DNA of 64,000 nucleotides from Geodermatophilus sabuli (lineage in GTDB: Bacteria; Actinomycetota; Actinomycetes; Mycobacteriales; Geodermatophilaceae), in contig NZ_OBDO01000001.1 in the NCBI RefSeq assembly GCF_900215145.1, positions 806,001 to 870,000 of the forward strand. The letters run 5' to 3'. Both the position numbers and the translations under genes were made by a program. Of the stretch, positions 62,056-64,000 are shown one piece after another. The notes under the pieces were generated by a model. The model was not told the origin of the DNA. It ran no database searches and was given only the letters and a program-made list of their open reading frames with translations. Numbering within the stretch: the first letter of the stretch is position 1; each line of letters starts with the position of its first letter.

Positions 62056-64000
62056 TCAGCCGCGCAGCGCCGCCCGGCGGCCCCAGCCCGGCCGCGGCAG
62101 CCGCGTCGCGAGGTCGCGCGCCCTCCGAGCCAGCGACGGCGGCCACAGCAGCGCACGGACCCACGCCCGCCGGGAGGCCGCGGCCAGCAGCCCGCGGCGG
62201 GCGGTGCGCAGCGCCGTCACCAGCTCCGGTCCGGCGGGGGGCGCACTGCCGGGGCGCGCGTAGCTGGCCGCCTCCTCCGCCCGGGCCAGGAGGGCCACGG
62301 CGTCGACCGCGGCCTGCACCGGCACCTGCCGCCTCCCGGACCGGTGCGCCCCACCGCTCCGCTCGCCCATCGCCGCGGCCAGCTGCTCGGCCACCTGCCG
62401 CGGGGTCCGCGCCGGATCGCCCTCCAGGCCGATGTCCAGGGCGGTCGCCGACAGCTCGTCCCACAGCGCGCCCGCGCTGCCGTCGGACAGCCGGCGCCGG
62501 CGCTGCAGGGCGCGCAGACCGGCCGGCACCGCGGCGACCACGGCGACGCCGACCAGCGCGGCGACGCCCCACAGCACCGGCCGCAGCCAGTCCGATGCTC
62601 CGGGGGCAGCCTGTGGCGCCGGCACCGGCTGCGGCACGGGCTCCAGCTGCGGTGCGGGGGTGACCGGTCCGGGCAGCGGGGCGACGGGCGCGTCGGCGCG
62701 GTCGTCGGCCTCCTGGTCCTGCACCCGGGGCGACCACGGGAGGTCCACCGCCCGGTCGACGTCGATCGGGGTCGGGTCGAACGGGAGCCAGCCCACGTCG
62801 TCGAAGTAGGCCTCGACCCAGGCGTGCGCGTCGTCGCTGGTGACCAGCCGGCTGCCGTCGGGCTGCACGGTGCCCGGCGTGTACCCCAGCACCACCCGCG
62901 CCGGCACCCCGGCCGCCCGCACCAGGACCGCCATCGCCCCGGCGTACTGCTCGCAGTAGCCCCGGCGCAGCCGCAGGAAGTCGGCCAGGTCGTCGCCGCT
63001 GGTGCCGGGCGCCGTCGACAGCGAGTACTCGTAGCCGTTGGCCGGATCGGTGAAGTGCCCGTAGATCGCCCGGACCCGCTCGTAGGGGGCGGTCAGGTCC
63101 GCGGTCAGTGAGGCGACCAGATCGGTGACGGCCGGGTCCAGCGGGGGCAGGGCGGTGTAGCCCTGGCTCACGGGCGGATCGGGCGGCAGCGGCTCCGCGG
63201 CGGTCAGCTCCTCCGGGCTGGGACGGGGCTCGACCGCGGCCACCGACCAGGTGCGCCCCTCGGTGGTCACGTCGCGGCCGAACACCGTGGCGGTGCCGGG
63301 GTCGAACCGCCACTGCTGGGCGTCGGTCACCGAGACCGACAGGGGCGAGTAGAGCACCGGCAGGTAGACGTCCTCGTGCCCCAGGGCGGTGACCAGGGCG
63401 TCGACCGGCCGGCCCTCCCGGCGTCCGGGCAGGGGGGCCAGCTCGCTGTCGTCGGCGACGGCCGTCTCGCCGTCCAGGTTGCCGACCGACCAGCCGTCCT
63501 CGGCGTCGTATGCCTCCAGCGCGACCACCCGCAGGTACCCGGGGTCGTCGACGGAGGCCTGCACCCGGAGCAGGTCGATGGGCTCGTCGAGGGTCAGCTG
63601 CCCCTGCAGGGCGGCTGCCGGGTCCAGCGCCGTCCCGGTCGACCCACCGATGCCGCGGCCGATCCCGCCCGCGAAGGTGCCCTCGGTCAGGGTCGGCACG
63701 ACGGTGCCGACCACCAGCGCCAGCACCACGGCGACCGCCCCGGTGCGCAGCGCCGTGAGCGTGCCGGTGCCCAGGAGCGGCCGGTGGCCGCCGGCGGGGC
63801 GGTGCCGCAGCCGGCGGTGCTGGTCGGCCCACAGCAGCAGGGCCAGCCCGGCCGCGGGCGCGGCCACCGGCAGCGCGCCGATCGTGCCGGTCACGGTGCT
63901 CACCGGCACGCAGAACAGCACCAGCAGGCCGAGCCCGGCCAGCGCCGGCTGCCGGCCGCCGACCGCGACGAGGTCGACGACCACCGCGACCAGCCCCACC
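62056..64000 (-). CDS. TgpA-type membrane transglutaminase-like protein (N-terminus off the window)
   Basis: At least 647 residues are present; an in-frame GTG sits at the edge but relatives run to about 750-800 with more helices, so the start lies beyond the right edge. Order: membrane helices, an outside region, the transglutaminase core with the Cys-His-Asp triad in [22 protein letters not shown] and WLPFDPTP, one helix ([20 protein letters not shown]), and a C-terminal cytosolic DUF4129-like part. The family usually sits with MoxR and DUF58 genes, which would lie further right. Confidence 0.92.
   Translation of the reverse strand, partial: VGLVAVVVDLVAVGGRQPALAGLGLLVLFCVPVSTVTGTIGALPVAAPAAGLALLLWADQHRRLRHRPAGGHRPLLGTGTLTALRTGAVAVVLALVVGTVVPTLTEGTFAGGIGRGIGGSTGTALDPAAALQGQLTLDEPIDLLRVQASVDDPGYLRVVALEAYDAEDGWSVGNLDGETAVADDSELAPLPGRREGRPVDALVTALGHEDVYLPVLYSPLSVSVTDAQQWRFDPGTATVFGRDVTTEGRTWSVAAVEPRPSPEELTAAEPLPPDPPVSQGYTALPPLDPAVTDLVASLTADLTAPYERVRAIYGHFTDPANGYEYSLSTAPGTSGDDLADFLRLRRGYCEQYAGAMAVLVRAAGVPARVVLGYTPGTVQPDGSRLVTSDDAHAWVEAYFDDVGWLPFDPTPIDVDRAVDLPWSPRVQDQEADDRADAPVAPLPGPVTPAPQLEPVPQPVPAPQAAPGASDWLRPVLWGVAALVGVAVVAAVPAGLRALQRRRRLSDGSAGALWDELSATALDIGLEGDPARTPRQVAEQLAAAMGERSGGAHRSGRRQVPVQAAVDAVALLARAEEAASYARPGSAPPAGPELVTALRTARRGLLAAASRRAWVRALLWPPSLARRARDLATRLPRPGWGRRAALRG

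Overview
The window is very GC-rich, densely coded on both strands, and reads as a chromosomal segment of a high-GC actinobacterium. Several things suggest Geodermatophilaceae or a close relative: an actinobacterial core gene order, GTG starts, many leaderless-type promoters, a carotenoid gene set and DUF6221/DUF6504/SAV_6107-type small genes. The genus is an inference. About 57 protein genes are supported. I saw no rRNA, tRNA, insertion sequence, phage gene or CRISPR array.

Layout. 1-7.1 kb (minus): a DEDDh/GIY-YIG nuclease cut by the left edge, then a cell-wall signalling operon of Ser/Thr kinase, Tat-exported PGRP amidase and twin-FHA ABC transporter. 7.4-20.6 kb: a Cys-rich mini-protein, a c-di-AMP riboswitch controlling an NlpC/P60 hydrolase, an M48 protease, PimB-type mannosyltransferase, FadD15-like acyl-CoA synthetase, an SRPBCC / ArsA-like / repeat-protein / ROK kinase operon, a LOR/SDH-domain enzyme, a lipase-like hydrolase and a PlsC acyltransferase. 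20.6-32.6 kb: glycerol kinase, RNase AS, P450, NmrA-type reductase, phosphofructokinase with PPi-type residues, DAHP synthase, threonine aldolase, bacterioferritin and its ferredoxin, endonuclease IV, PknL-type kinase. 32.7-42.6 kb: glyA behind a ZTP riboswitch, an Rv2175c-like HTH protein, carotenoid locus 1 (two lycopene cyclase subunits, crtB, crtI, GGPP synthase), metF, a CDP-alcohol phosphatidyltransferase and adenosine kinase. 42.7-48.1 kb (minus): a six-gene operon in which every junction is a 4-base overlap and which carries carotenoid locus 2 (CrtO-like, CruF-like, glycosyltransferase 2). 48.1-52.9 kb: an SOS-box operon of DUF6504, a HEPN protein and a DnaE2-like polymerase. 53-64 kb: VOC protein, methyltransferase, phosphodiesterase, serine hydrolase, a minus-strand trio (Asp-Gly-Gly-Ala repeat protein, JmjC-type oxygenase, Apd1-like ferredoxin), SOS-controlled dinB, DUF3040, a DUF2750-like gene and a TgpA-type transglutaminase cut by the right edge.

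How the genes fit together. From memory, the backbone follows the Mycobacterium tuberculosis Rv2191-Rv2169c order, with lineage-specific insertions. Themes are envelope building and remodelling under kinase, c-di-AMP and FHA control; isoprenoid/carotenoid synthesis; and DNA-damage tolerance (two TLS polymerases under LexA-type boxes). The least explained part is the repeat protein / JmjC oxygenase / ferredoxin trio at 56.9-59.6 kb, where the oxygenase appears to use a CTG start overlapping the repeat gene's stop.
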